Shown here one piece after another: positions 17,885 through 26,655 of a DNA stretch of 64,000 bases. Origin of the DNA: an uncultured Mobiluncus sp. Lineage in GTDB: Bacteria; Actinomycetota; Actinomycetes; Actinomycetales; Actinomycetaceae. A model generated the notes under the pieces. The model saw nothing but the letters and a program-made list of their open reading frames with translations. It was not told the origin of the DNA and searched no databases. A program made the translations under genes and the position numbers. Position 1 is the stretch's first letter; every line of letters starts with the position of its first letter. The DNA lies in contig NZ_CAMYBV010000005.1 of assembly GCF_947254095.1 (NCBI RefSeq), positions 52,913 to 116,912 on the forward strand, written 5' to 3'.

Positions 17885-18985
17885 CTAGGCACCGGCTTTG
17901 GCCAGGGCGTTGACGGCAGTCACGATGCGTTCCAAGTCTTCCTGATCTAGGGAGGGATGCACCGGCAGAGACACGACTTCGCGGGCGGCCGCTTCGGTCT
18001 GGGGCAGGTCCAAGCCCGGCGCGAAGTGGCACAGGGACCCCAGCCGGTGATTGGGAATCGGGTAGTACACACCGGAACCAATCTGGTATTCTTCGCGCAA
18101 TGCCTGAACAAACCCATCGCGGTCGGCCGTGACCCGAATCGTGTATTGGTGGAACACGTGAGAGGCTTGCGGAGCGATGGCCGGGACGGTGACCCCTTGC
18201 AGGTTCTCGCTCAGGAAAGCAGCGTTTTCCTGGCGTTTCGCCGTCCAACCCGCGACCTTTTTCAGCTGTTCACGCCCGATTGCGGCGTGAATATTCGTCA
18301 TGCGCAGGTTAAAGCCGATGACTTCGTTTTGGTACTGCTTTTCCATGCCCTGATTGCGGTACAGGCGGCACTTGCGAGCATGCTCGGGGGTTTCAGAGGT
18401 AATCATGCCGCCTTCGCCGGAGGTCATATTCTTGGTCGGATACAGCGAGAACGCCCCGAAGGTCCCAAATGTTCCAACCGGCTGGCCGTCCCAAGTCGCC
18501 CCGTGAGCCTGACAGGCGTCCTCGAAAATCATCAGGTTGTGTTCGCGCGCAATCCGACCCAACTCGGTCATATTCGCCGGGTGTCCATAGAGGTGGACCG
18601 GCAAAATCGCCTTAGTGTTCGGCGTGATGGCCGCCTCAACTGCGCCGGGATCGAGGCAGAAATGCTCCGCCTCAATGTCAGCAAACACGGGCTTTGCCCC
18701 GGTCAGCGCTACCGAATTCGCCGTGGCAGCGAAGGTAAAGGATGGCACGATGACTTCGTCGCCCGCCTCGATTCCAGCCGCCAGCAGCCCGCACAGCAGG
18801 GCGGAAGTGCCGGCGTTGACCGCCACGGTTTCCCTCCCCGCCCCCAGCTGGGCGCCGAAAACTTGTTCAAACTCAGCCACTACGCTACCTTGAGCCAACA
18901 TTCCGGTGCGCAGGACCGCATCCACTGCTTCGCGTTCTTCCGCGCCGATAATCGGCTTGGCTGCGGGGATGAATTCTTTACTCAT
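17885..18985 (-). CDS. PLP sugar aminotransferase (DegT family, WbpE type)
   Basis: A 366-residue DegT/DnrJ/EryC1 aminotransferase. VNAGTSALLCGLLAAGI binds PLP phosphate, FEDACQAHGA holds the PLP-ring Asp157, and FSLYPTKNMTSGEGGM carries the Schiff-base Lys185. PVHLYGHPANM is a family hallmark. It would transfer an amino group from glutamate to the 3-keto sugar made by the WbpB-type enzyme. A strong ribosome site AAGGAGAC precedes the ATG. The acetyltransferase gene lies 33 bp upstream on the same strand. Confidence 0.93.
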   Translation of the reverse strand: MSKEFIPAAKPIIGAEEREAVDAVLRTGMLAQGSVVAEFEQVFGAQLGAGRETVAVNAGTSALLCGLLAAGIEAGDEVIVPSFTFAATANSVALTGAKPVFADIEAEHFCLDPGAVEAAITPNTKAILPVHLYGHPANMTELGRIAREHNLMIFEDACQAHGATWDGQPVGTFGTFGAFSLYPTKNMTSGEGGMITSETPEHARKCRLYRNQGMEKQYQNEVIGFNLRMTNIHAAIGREQLKKVAGWTAKRQENAAFLSENLQGVTVPAIAPQASHVFHQYTIRVTADRDGFVQALREEYQIGSGVYYPIPNHRLGSLCHFAPGLDLPQTEAAAREVVSLPVHPSLDQEDLERIVTAVNALAKAGA

Positions 18986-19018
18986 ATTGTCTCCTTGCTT
19001 GTGTAACTCTCTAAAGCC

Positions 19019-19618
19019 TCAGGCTTCGTCAAAAGTCAGTGTTCCGTCAGTTTCGGTATAGGTCTGTCCGGTGACGGGGCACCGCCAGCGCCCAGCTTTG
19101 CCTTCCACCGCTTCGAGGCGCACCCCGGCGCGCCCTACCCACCCAATCTGGCGAGCCGGAACGCCAACCACCAGGGCGTAATCAGGAACGTCACGGCTGA
19201 CCACCGCGCCGGAACCGACTGTGGCCCACCGCCCCACGGTAACCGGGGCGATGCACACTGCCCGAGCCCCGATGGCGCAGCCATGGCGCAACGTCACCCC
19301 CACGGCTTCCCAATCAGTTGCGGATTTCAAGGTGCCGTCCGGGTTGATGGACCGCGGCCACTGGTCATTGGTCAAGACCGCGGCCGGACCGACAAACACG
19401 CCGTCTTCCAGCACCGCCGGTTCATAAACCAGGGCATAGTTTTGAATTTTGCAATTCGCGCCGACTTTCACGCCGGCATCGATGTAGGCTCCGCGTCCCA
19501 CGATGCAGTTTTCTCCCAACACCGCATTTTCGCGGACTTGGGCGTAATCCCAAATCGAGCAGCCGGCACCGATTGCAGCCGACGGCGCAATTTGGGCGGT
19601 TTCAACGATGCGACCCAT
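19019..19618 (-). CDS. Sugar N-acetyltransferase (left-handed beta-helix, WbpD type)
   Basis: A 199-residue hexapeptide-repeat acetyltransferase starting MGRIVETAQIAPSAAIGAG at ATG 19618, with AAAGG 5 nt before it. Longer frames to 19690 add residues unlike the family. Isoleucine-patch turns (IGAGCSIWDYAQVRENAVLGENCIVG...) run to about residue 150, ending VVGVPARQIGWVG. It should acetylate the 3-amino group of UDP-GlcNAc(3N)A with acetyl-CoA. It is the first gene of the run reading toward 10.4 kb, so its upstream region is the likely promoter of the wbp set. The C-terminal ~35 residues extend past the helix (KAGRWRCPVTGQTY). Confidence 0.9.
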   Translation of the reverse strand: MGRIVETAQIAPSAAIGAGCSIWDYAQVRENAVLGENCIVGRGAYIDAGVKVGANCKIQNYALVYEPAVLEDGVFVGPAAVLTNDQWPRSINPDGTLKSATDWEAVGVTLRHGCAIGARAVCIAPVTVGRWATVGSGAVVSRDVPDYALVVGVPARQIGWVGRAGVRLEAVEGKAGRWRCPVTGQTYTETDGTLTFDEA

Positions 19619-19719
19619 AGCTGCCTTTCTGACCAAATCAAACTCCTCCATCTTATCCCAACGGAGCCTGGTGGAAAGCGGGCGGGCCAAACAATATCCG
19701 AGTTTGGTGATCGAAATCT

Positions 19720-19772
19720 GCGATTAAAACGGGGGTGCTGGTCTATATAGCCACCTACCCCGATTTAATCGC
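19720..19772 (-). promoter_or_regulatory. Long inverted repeat upstream of the wbp-type genes
   Basis: GCGATTAAAACGGGGGT (19720-19736) pairs with ACCCCGATTTAATCGC (19757-19772), with one mismatch and one bulged base around a 20-base loop. It lies about 100 bp before the acetyltransferase start and beyond the terminator of the amidase gene, so it belongs to the promoter or leader of the wbp-type set. The ends are A+T-rich and the centre G+C-rich. It could be an operator or a leader hairpin. Nearby copies of ACCCCCG add minor repeats. Confidence 0.45.
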
Positions 19773-19848
19773 GAATTAGAATCGCTCAGCAACAGGCACC
19801 CCCGATGTCGAGAACTCCACCCCCGCGATTTATCTCGGGTGCAAAAAA

Positions 19849-19878
19849 CGGGGGCTCGGGAATCGCCCCGAGCCCCCG
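19849..19878 (-). terminator. Rho-independent terminator of the amidase gene
   Basis: A perfect 12-bp stem CGGGGGCTCGGG / CCCGAGCCCCCG with a 6-base loop, followed on the minus strand by six U (19843-19848). It lies 12 bp past the amidase stop codon. Confidence 0.92.
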
Positions 19879-19889
19879 CTGATCAGGCA

Positions 19890-22208
19890 TCATTTAGAGC
19901 CGGCTGGCTGAGCTACAGAGATGGATTGCAGGGTCACAAAGACCTGGTTCAGTTGCTCACGGGACACTGCACCGGGGCCGCCCAGGGCCGTGGCTGTGCG
20001 TGCCTGGAGACGCACAATCTCAGCCGCCGTGCTCGCGCCTAAGGATTTCCCTCGGGCGTTGGGCAACAGCAGAATCGGCCCGTCTGACAGCACCCCGCCA
20101 GCTACCGCGTCGACCGGGTTCGTTCCGGATGCCAGGTAAACGTGGTCGGAGCCTTGCGGGAACTGATATTTGCTGATTTCGCGGGCGGTCTGGTAGCGAT
20201 CGGCCCCAAAAACCCGCTCGCTGGCGCGCCCGACGGCGGCTTGCGACAAAACTGCGTCTGATACCGCGCCCGGACCGCCCAAAGCCACGACTTTGGCCGG
20301 GTTTATGGCCGCAATCGTTTGGGCCACAACCGAGGGCAGCTTGCCGTTGGTGGGAACCAAAATGACCGGCCCAGCCGTCAACGAACCGGCCGCCAGCGCG
20401 TCCACTCCTCGCGACATTTCCGCCAGGAATACGGCACTAGCCGGCCGGGTTTCCGCGGCATGACGGGCAATGAGAGCGGAAGTCTCCACCCGGTCGCGGC
20501 CTCCGATTCGGTCGGTCGCCGCCCCCGCCGCCACGGTATTCAGCACCGCATCACTGACCGCTCCGGTACCGCCCAAAGCGACCACCTTGGTAGCTTTCGC
20601 TTCTTTCACGTATTTCGCGACCGCCGCTTGGGCATCCCGTTTGTCCAGCACCAGCACAATCGGACCATCCGTGAGCGACCCTCCGGCCAGCGCATCAGCG
20701 GTATTCACCCCATTAGCCACGTAGACCGTACGCGAACCCTGCGGGAAAGCGTGCCGGGCGATTTCGATAGAGGTGCCCACCCGGTCTTGCCCAGCTAGAA
20801 CCGTGGGGATTCCCTTATTGACCTGATCTTGTTGCGACTGATTGAAGTCAGGGGAAACAATGGGGTTACCTGGCTCAGAAACGTATTGCGCCACCATTTG
20901 CCGCAGCGTCGGCAAGAATGCGTAAAAGGCGTTGCCCGGGCAGGCGGTAGCGCCAACGTCACGGTGCCCGGAGACGACCGGAGCCATAAAATCATGTCCG
21001 TCTTTACGGATGTTGGTTCGTAGATTCAACGGATCCAAGCCGGTGGGCCGCAGCTTGTAAGCCACGACGCGCGCGACTGTGTCTACGGCCGCGTCGGATG
21101 GCCGGAAGTCCATGTAATTACCCAGCACGGAAATCCCGAAGGTCGTGCTGTTTACGCCATAGGCGTGCCCGCCGACGATGTTGGAGGTCCAGAAGTTGCC
21201 GGCGCGGCCCTGCCAGGCTCGCCCAAAGTTATCCACCAGCACGTTGTAGCCGATGTCGCCCCACTTCAAACTGATGGCGTGGTAGCGATAGATGGAACGC
21301 AGGATGGCCGGGACGTCTCCGGGGGAATAGTTGTTTCCCGTGGCGGTGTGGTGCACTACTGCTCCACGGACCGCGCCCGCCCGGAGTCTCCACCCCATCC
21401 AGGACTCGTCCGCTCCCCAGTCAGCCCGGGAATAAACCGTGGCAGGTTGTCCCGTTGCCGGGACGTTGGTCCAAGCATTTTGGGCCGGGTCGGGGGGAAT
21501 AACCTGTTTACCGGCGTCACTGGTGTTGTTATCGGGCTTTTCTTTACCCCCGTCCGGGCCGGTGGCGATGCTGGGCTTCACCCCGGCGGACACAAATACT
21601 TGCGTGTCACCCGTTTCGACGGTGGCAAAAGCGTGGTCCTCGGCTTTGGTTTGGGAATCAATCACCTCTACGGTCGGCTGCAGTTTCGTCCCCTGCGGGA
21701 TTACCACAGCGATTTGCGCTGCCGCTACGTTGGTCAAAATCCACGGCTCGGTAGCGTTGAGTGCGGCGTCTTTACTGGACTCAAATTCGTCACCGATGGT
21801 TTGCCACTCGCTCCAGGCTCCGCCTTGTAGGTAACGCCCCAATACCACCAGGGGCTGCGGACCGCGAGTTGGCCACCGTGCCGCTATCAACGCTACGGGT
21901 GCTTGCACTGTCACGGTGGAGACGAGCTTGTTCGTCTGGCCTAACTCAACCGCAGCTGCGGATCGTGATTCCCGAAGTATTCCTTGACTGTCGAACAGAG
22001 CCACCTCGCCTTGCCGGGAGGCTTGAAATGCTGACGTTTTCTGGTTCAGTTCCGCGTTGCCCAGACCGTCCAGAGCCGGCTGGCTCACAAAATCAGAACT
22101 GACGTTATCGGCGATACCGCTGTCCCCCTCTGCTGCTGAAGCTACCGCAGCCGGGCTAGCCAACAGACTAAAAGCCAATAAAGTCCCCATTATGACGCGC
22201 TTACGCAT
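19890..22208 (-). CDS. Secreted N-acetylmuramoyl-L-alanine amidase with cell-wall-binding repeats
   Basis: A 772-residue exported protein. Residues 1-26 are a signal peptide (MRKRVIMGTLLAFSLLASPAAVASA). About 270-450 is a PGRP/amidase-2 domain with zinc ligands in GAVVHHTATG, SGHRDVGATACPG and a Tyr in IGYNVLVD. From about 475 to the end come three cell-wall-binding-2 repeats, each opening with R-(V/I)-G-x-x-R/T and containing GVNTADALAGGSLTDGP, SRGVDALAAGSLTAGP or GTNPVDAVAGGVLSDGP. It would cleave peptidoglycan stem peptides while anchored non-covalently to the wall polymer. RBS GGGAGGAA. It ends with its own terminator, so it is monocistronic. Confidence 0.92.
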   Translation of the reverse strand: MRKRVIMGTLLAFSLLASPAAVASAAEGDSGIADNVSSDFVSQPALDGLGNAELNQKTSAFQASRQGEVALFDSQGILRESRSAAAVELGQTNKLVSTVTVQAPVALIAARWPTRGPQPLVVLGRYLQGGAWSEWQTIGDEFESSKDAALNATEPWILTNVAAAQIAVVIPQGTKLQPTVEVIDSQTKAEDHAFATVETGDTQVFVSAGVKPSIATGPDGGKEKPDNNTSDAGKQVIPPDPAQNAWTNVPATGQPATVYSRADWGADESWMGWRLRAGAVRGAVVHHTATGNNYSPGDVPAILRSIYRYHAISLKWGDIGYNVLVDNFGRAWQGRAGNFWTSNIVGGHAYGVNSTTFGISVLGNYMDFRPSDAAVDTVARVVAYKLRPTGLDPLNLRTNIRKDGHDFMAPVVSGHRDVGATACPGNAFYAFLPTLRQMVAQYVSEPGNPIVSPDFNQSQQDQVNKGIPTVLAGQDRVGTSIEIARHAFPQGSRTVYVANGVNTADALAGGSLTDGPIVLVLDKRDAQAAVAKYVKEAKATKVVALGGTGAVSDAVLNTVAAGAATDRIGGRDRVETSALIARHAAETRPASAVFLAEMSRGVDALAAGSLTAGPVILVPTNGKLPSVVAQTIAAINPAKVVALGGPGAVSDAVLSQAAVGRASERVFGADRYQTAREISKYQFPQGSDHVYLASGTNPVDAVAGGVLSDGPILLLPNARGKSLGASTAAEIVRLQARTATALGGPGAVSREQLNQVFVTLQSISVAQPAGSK

Positions 22209-22423
22209 AAGTTCCTCCCATCAGTGCCAGAATCTAGCATTCCTGATTTATTCATCTCTGTCCAGATGTATTTGCTCAAAACCTCAGAATTATCTTGCGT
22301 TTTGATGCGCTTTGATGCTGAATTTTCACATCAGTAACAATGGTAACACGACTGGAGTCGCCTCCCCGCGATTTCCAGCCCGAAAAATTGATTTGTTTAC
22401 CCGCCCCGGCGCACCAAGACGGC

Positions 22424-22888
22424 TCAGCGGAGTGAGTTGCTGGGAAATACCCAACGCCGCATTAAGGGGTAGTTCCAAATTGTGGTCAGAGTACTCGCGA
22501 CAATTTTCCCGACCAGATAGAGCCCAAAGAAAGAATCGAATGCTTGCACGATTACTGCCGCCATAGCGGTGTTGAAAGCAACCAAGGCGAGGAACCGCCA
22601 CATCGCCTTGCGGTTTTGAATATCAGAACTGAAAGTAAACAGTTTTTGCATATAGTACGAAAACACTGTGGCGATGACGAACGCCGCAGCGGCCGCCAAC
22701 CAAGCGGGCATCCCTACCCACGCCTTGAAAACGTACAGGAGCGCAAAATCCAGAAGAAATGACGACCCACCGCTAAAGAGATAACGAAAAATCTGCTTTA
22801 TATCCAGAGGTTTTTTAGCGACGTCATCTGCAGTGGCACGTGGGAAAGAACCGTCCAATTCGGAGCGGACCGCTTCACCTTCAGACAT
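22424..22888 (-). CDS. GtrA/GtcA-family membrane protein (polyprenyl-phosphate-sugar flippase)
   Basis: A 154-residue protein from ATG 22888, which follows GAGGTGAGA. The longer frame to 22966 lacks a ribosome site. Four membrane segments are visible, with the family opening IFRYLFSGGSSFLLDFALLYV and FSYYMQKLFTFSS, and a C-terminal WNYPLMRRWVF. Family role: moving undecaprenyl-phosphate-linked sugars to the outer face. It is divergent from a CsbB/GtrB-type transferase, with a YfhO-like protein next, which is the three-part set known from Bacillus lipoteichoic acid glycosylation. Confidence 0.88.
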   Translation of the reverse strand: MSEGEAVRSELDGSFPRATADDVAKKPLDIKQIFRYLFSGGSSFLLDFALLYVFKAWVGMPAWLAAAAAFVIATVFSYYMQKLFTFSSDIQNRKAMWRFLALVAFNTAMAAVIVQAFDSFFGLYLVGKIVASTLTTIWNYPLMRRWVFPSNSLR

Positions 22889-22966
22889 TCTCTCACCTCG
22901 CGATTTGGACGCTTTGCTAGCTGACGGTTTAAGACTAACGATAACCTCAAAAAAGCACCTGCCCAT

Positions 22967-22972
22967 TATAAT
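22967..22972 (+). promoter_or_regulatory. -10 box TATAAT, leaderless promoter of the GtrB-type gene
   Basis: A consensus TATAAT ends 7 nt before ATG 22980, and no ribosome site fits between. Transcription should begin at or next to the ATG. Confidence 0.6.
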
Positions 22973-22979
22973 AGTGGCT

Positions 22980-23903
22980 ATGCCTAAACTATACTCGGTT
23001 GTTGTTCCAGCTCACAACGAGGGGGAAAACCTGCCCTTGCTGCTTGAACACCTCTCAGCAGAATTTCAGAACCTGCAATGGGAACTGGTCATAGTCAATG
23101 ACGGATCAAGCGATAACACCTTCGATGTTGCTAAAACGCTGACACAGAAAGACAAGCGTGTTCGTCTGCTGTCCTTTTCGCGAAACTTCGGCAAGGAGCC
23201 CGCGCTACTTGCAGGGCTTCGCGCCGCCAAGGGAGACGCTGTAATTATTATGGATGCCGACTTGCAGCATCCCCCGCAGGTGGCTCGTCAGCTCATCGAC
23301 TGTCACGAACGGACCGGGGCAGATCAGGTCATCGCAAAACGCAACCGTAAAGGGGACGGAGCCATACGGACCGGTTTCAGCAGGCTGTTCTATTTCTTAA
23401 TCAATAAACTTGCTACCGTGCGTTTAACTGACGGCGAAGGCGATTTTCGCCTACTGTCACGTGCCGCTTTGGATTCACTACTGTCTCTGCCAGAACATAA
23501 CCGCTTTTCGAAAGGACTGTATTCCTGGATTGGGTATCCCAGCGAGGTCATATCATACGATAATGCCCCTCGAGCCCACGGAGAAACTAACTGGTCAATG
23601 CGCGGTCTGGTCAACTATGCGCTAACCGGGGTGATTGGATTTTCAGCCAAACCTTTGCGCATGATTTCCTGGATTGGAATGTTCGGGATTTTTTTGGCGG
23701 TAATCTACCTCATTTGGCTGTTGATACGCTGGGCCCTCAACGGAGTCGAGGTCAGCGGCTACCTAACTACTATCGGCATTATCGTACTCATCGGCTCAAT
23801 CCTGATGACGTCACTGGGAGTAATTGCCGAATACGTAGCCCGCATTTTTGAAGAAGTAAAGAACCGGCCAGATTACATTATTGCTGAGGATATCCACCAG
23901 TAA
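22980..23903 (+). CDS. Polyprenyl-phosphate glycosyltransferase (GtrB/CsbB type, GT2)
   Basis: A 307-residue enzyme: GT2 domain (YSVVVPAHNEGENLPLLLEHL; VNDGSSDNTFDVA; IIMDADLQHPPQVARQL with the DxD motif) followed by two C-terminal membrane helices from about residue 225. This is the layout of enzymes that charge undecaprenyl phosphate with one sugar (glucose or GlcNAc in known members). It starts at ATG 22980, directly after a TATAAT box. The upstream in-frame extension to 22833 lies inside the divergent gtrA region and is unlikely to be translated. Its stop is 4 bp from the stop of the convergent YfhO gene. Confidence 0.93.
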   Translation: MPKLYSVVVPAHNEGENLPLLLEHLSAEFQNLQWELVIVNDGSSDNTFDVAKTLTQKDKRVRLLSFSRNFGKEPALLAGLRAAKGDAVIIMDADLQHPPQVARQLIDCHERTGADQVIAKRNRKGDGAIRTGFSRLFYFLINKLATVRLTDGEGDFRLLSRAALDSLLSLPEHNRFSKGLYSWIGYPSEVISYDNAPRAHGETNWSMRGLVNYALTGVIGFSAKPLRMISWIGMFGIFLAVIYLIWLLIRWALNGVEVSGYLTTIGIIVLIGSILMTSLGVIAEYVARIFEEVKNRPDYIIAEDIHQ

Positions 23904-23907
23904 GACG

Positions 23908-26553
23908 TCACCTCGAATTCGCCTCGGACTGAACTACGGCTGCGGTTTCACGAGGATTCGGTCGGCGACGCAGTTTCATTGCTTTGATGGCTGCAAGGAG
24001 TATCAACGCTGCCGCGGAAATAGCAGTGAGGCAAATCCCAGGCCACAGAAACGGGACGGAATAACGCATGGTGATTCGATTGATCCCTGGGTGCAAATCT
24101 ATGGATATTAGCGAATCCGCGAAAAGCTCTACGTCTGCCGGAGCGCCGTTGTTAAGTATTGTCCACCCTTGGTTGAACGGTATCGAAGTGAATAGTTGCT
24201 TACTGTCCCCCTCTCTGACCGTGATGTCTGCAGAGCCCGGTTGGATAGTCACCTGAGAGGGCTGGTTTTGCTGGATAGAGTCAACCGCGTCCCGCAAAAC
24301 ATCCAAGTCAGCGTAGTAGAACTGCGCAGGCATGAAATTGCCGGGGTTTTCCGTATTCAAAGTCACCTTCGCAGTTGAATCATTGGTATTCACGGGAACA
24401 GAGAACGTCCCAAAACTGCCCCAAGTCGCATAAGGAAGCTGAGATTTTCCGTTTATCTCGATGGTGTCGTCGGCATACTCGTTCCAGGGAATGTTGCCAT
24501 AAACAGGAAACTTACCATTTCGCGCCACATCGAGAGTGAAGGTCATTTGCTTACCGTCGATACTCGATTCAAAAGGGACAGGCTTAAAAACTGGGGTTTG
24601 TCTCCCGGTAATCTCAGCGTACAGAGCGTTGACGTATTCAAAAGGATTTCCGGTGAAATTCGCGCTAGATTTTGATTTTTCGTGAACAAAAACCGGAGGA
24701 AGACTGAAGGGATTTTCAAAAACTTGTTTGCGGTTAGTCTCGGGCAGCCCGTCGACGGGTACTAGGCCCGGAATAGGTTCTGGTGAAAGCACGTAGCGCA
24801 CCCCCAACAAAGCGTCTGAGGGGAGCAGACTGGTTTCCCGCACCGTCGCGACCTGCCCTTCTGTTCGGTATCCCAAGGCCTGCAGCAATGCCAAATCTTT
24901 GAAGTTATTCGTAGAGTTGTACCCTTCAGTGGACGCATAGTTGTAAGCCAGAGCTTCGTTAAGGAAAAACTGCTGGGCGTCACTTTGAATGCACGTACCC
25001 CGGGTCGTAGTCTGAGTAATCCGATAAAACCCGGGATCTCGGTTTCGTAGGGTTTCCAGTAACCGGGATTCACTGGTTATGTAGTTCCTGGTACCAGCTA
25101 CTGATGCCACATCTACCGTAAGAGGCTTAACGAGCCAAAAGGAATTCAACAGAATCTCGGAAAAACTCAATACCGCTAGGACAAACACCACCAGGGATTT
25201 ACCAGCTGGATACGGGAATTTATCTAAAACTTGGGTAGCCAGCAAAAATCCGAGTACAATTGCTATCGTTACTAATATCTTATAATCCGGGTTAGTCGAG
25301 AAAAACTTATTGAGGGCAAAAATGGTGCCGCAGCTAAGCACAGTTGCAAGAACCAACCTCAAAGATAATCCATGCGAATTTTTGAAATAGTGAGCTGCAA
25401 TAAATACCAATATAAAACTGCCCAAGTAACCATAGCGGTACCAATAGGAGTACACCGGGGTAAATAGCGAGAACGCGTAGACCAGAGGCTTCCAATAGAA
25501 CATTAACACCATCAGCACCAGTAAGGAGCCGAGAATAACTTTCTGTTTGCGCTCACCCCTAGTTAAGAAATATCCCAAGCAGCCAACCAGTACCAAACCT
25601 CCAGAAAACACGGAGGCAATTCCGAGCCCGCTGGTTGCACCTAGTCCATAGTTTCCGACCATGCGCAACGGATTACCCACAAGGCCAAACCCGTGCAATC
25701 CGATTCCAAGATTATCCCCCTTGGAATCGCGTAAATTGATAACGGTCGGGAGGAACAGCCACGCTGCTAGGCAGGCTCCCCAAGCTCCGCCGAGGGCATA
25801 TAAACCAGTAGTTTTAACTATGCGCTTTAGGGTAATCCCGTTGTTTGTAGCGTAGAGTCCAAGTTCCAGCACAAACCAGATACCTGAAAAAATACAGTTC
25901 ATGCCTGCCGCGTACCAATTAAAGAGAATGCCCAGCCCAGTAGCCAGTACTAAAGTGATGAATTTGTTTTCAGTAACGACTCTATACACGCCCAGCATCA
26001 TTATTGGAAGCATATAGACACCATCGAGCCAAATGACATTACATACCTGATAGAAAGAGTACGCCGCCATTCCATAACTGAGTGACAGCAACACAATGTA
26101 AGGGTAGGGCATGCCTTTTTCGAAGCGGTTCTTTAAAAAGTACGACATGGTCGCGCATGCCATAGCGATTTTGACGATAACCGCAATGTCGTAAAAGGAA
26201 TTAAGCTCGGATTTATCAAAAAAGAGTATCAAAATATTTACCGGGGATGACAGGTAGTAAGAAAAAGTCCCGATGCCAGTTCCTCCAAGTAAAGCACTGA
26301 AGGTATACCCTATTGACTGTTTCCCTGCCAGAACATCCTTTAGGTAAGCAAAAAAATCCAAATACTGAATGTTGGCATCATGCCCCGCCAACGAACGCTG
26401 GTCTTCTCCCCCGAACGGGGCATAACTACCCCAGTAAAGGAAAATTGTCAGCAGCCCCAAGGAACCCAAGAAAACCAAGACAAACAGGATAAGCCCAGGC
26501 CTCTTGGCGCACCAGGTTCGGATTGCGGATTCAGCCTGCTCTGTTTCGCCCAT
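23908..26553 (-). CDS. YfhO-family multi-pass membrane glycosyltransferase
   Basis: An 881-residue protein with about 12 membrane segments in residues 20-520 and a further one near 850. The family opening LYWGSYAPFGGEDQRSLAGHD and the loop DFFAYLKDVLAGKQSIGYTFSALLGG are clear. An extracytoplasmic domain (about 530-845) precedes the last helix. In Bacillus, YfhO moves GlcNAc from C55-P-GlcNAc (made by CsbB, flipped by GtcA) onto lipoteichoic acid. The neighbouring GtrA and GtrB genes make the same job likely here, but the acceptor is unknown. The gene is A+T-richer than those around it. Confidence 0.9.
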   Translation of the reverse strand: MGETEQAESAIRTWCAKRPGLILFVLVFLGSLGLLTIFLYWGSYAPFGGEDQRSLAGHDANIQYLDFFAYLKDVLAGKQSIGYTFSALLGGTGIGTFSYYLSSPVNILILFFDKSELNSFYDIAVIVKIAMACATMSYFLKNRFEKGMPYPYIVLLSLSYGMAAYSFYQVCNVIWLDGVYMLPIMMLGVYRVVTENKFITLVLATGLGILFNWYAAGMNCIFSGIWFVLELGLYATNNGITLKRIVKTTGLYALGGAWGACLAAWLFLPTVINLRDSKGDNLGIGLHGFGLVGNPLRMVGNYGLGATSGLGIASVFSGGLVLVGCLGYFLTRGERKQKVILGSLLVLMVLMFYWKPLVYAFSLFTPVYSYWYRYGYLGSFILVFIAAHYFKNSHGLSLRLVLATVLSCGTIFALNKFFSTNPDYKILVTIAIVLGFLLATQVLDKFPYPAGKSLVVFVLAVLSFSEILLNSFWLVKPLTVDVASVAGTRNYITSESRLLETLRNRDPGFYRITQTTTRGTCIQSDAQQFFLNEALAYNYASTEGYNSTNNFKDLALLQALGYRTEGQVATVRETSLLPSDALLGVRYVLSPEPIPGLVPVDGLPETNRKQVFENPFSLPPVFVHEKSKSSANFTGNPFEYVNALYAEITGRQTPVFKPVPFESSIDGKQMTFTLDVARNGKFPVYGNIPWNEYADDTIEINGKSQLPYATWGSFGTFSVPVNTNDSTAKVTLNTENPGNFMPAQFYYADLDVLRDAVDSIQQNQPSQVTIQPGSADITVREGDSKQLFTSIPFNQGWTILNNGAPADVELFADSLISIDLHPGINRITMRYSVPFLWPGICLTAISAAALILLAAIKAMKLRRRPNPRETAAVVQSEANSR

Positions 26554-26655
26554 GGTATTTATTGTCCTCGTGTCCTAGAGCCCGACATTATCACAGCAGA
26601 GTATAGCTAAAGTCCAGCTTTTCGTCGAAGCCCCTTGAAATGTCACAATAGGGTC

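Noticed and set aside
17957..19006. Long plus-strand frame of 349 codons opposite the aminotransferase
   Set aside because: It lies wholly antisense to a gene with clear PLP motifs, and its translation has no domain character.
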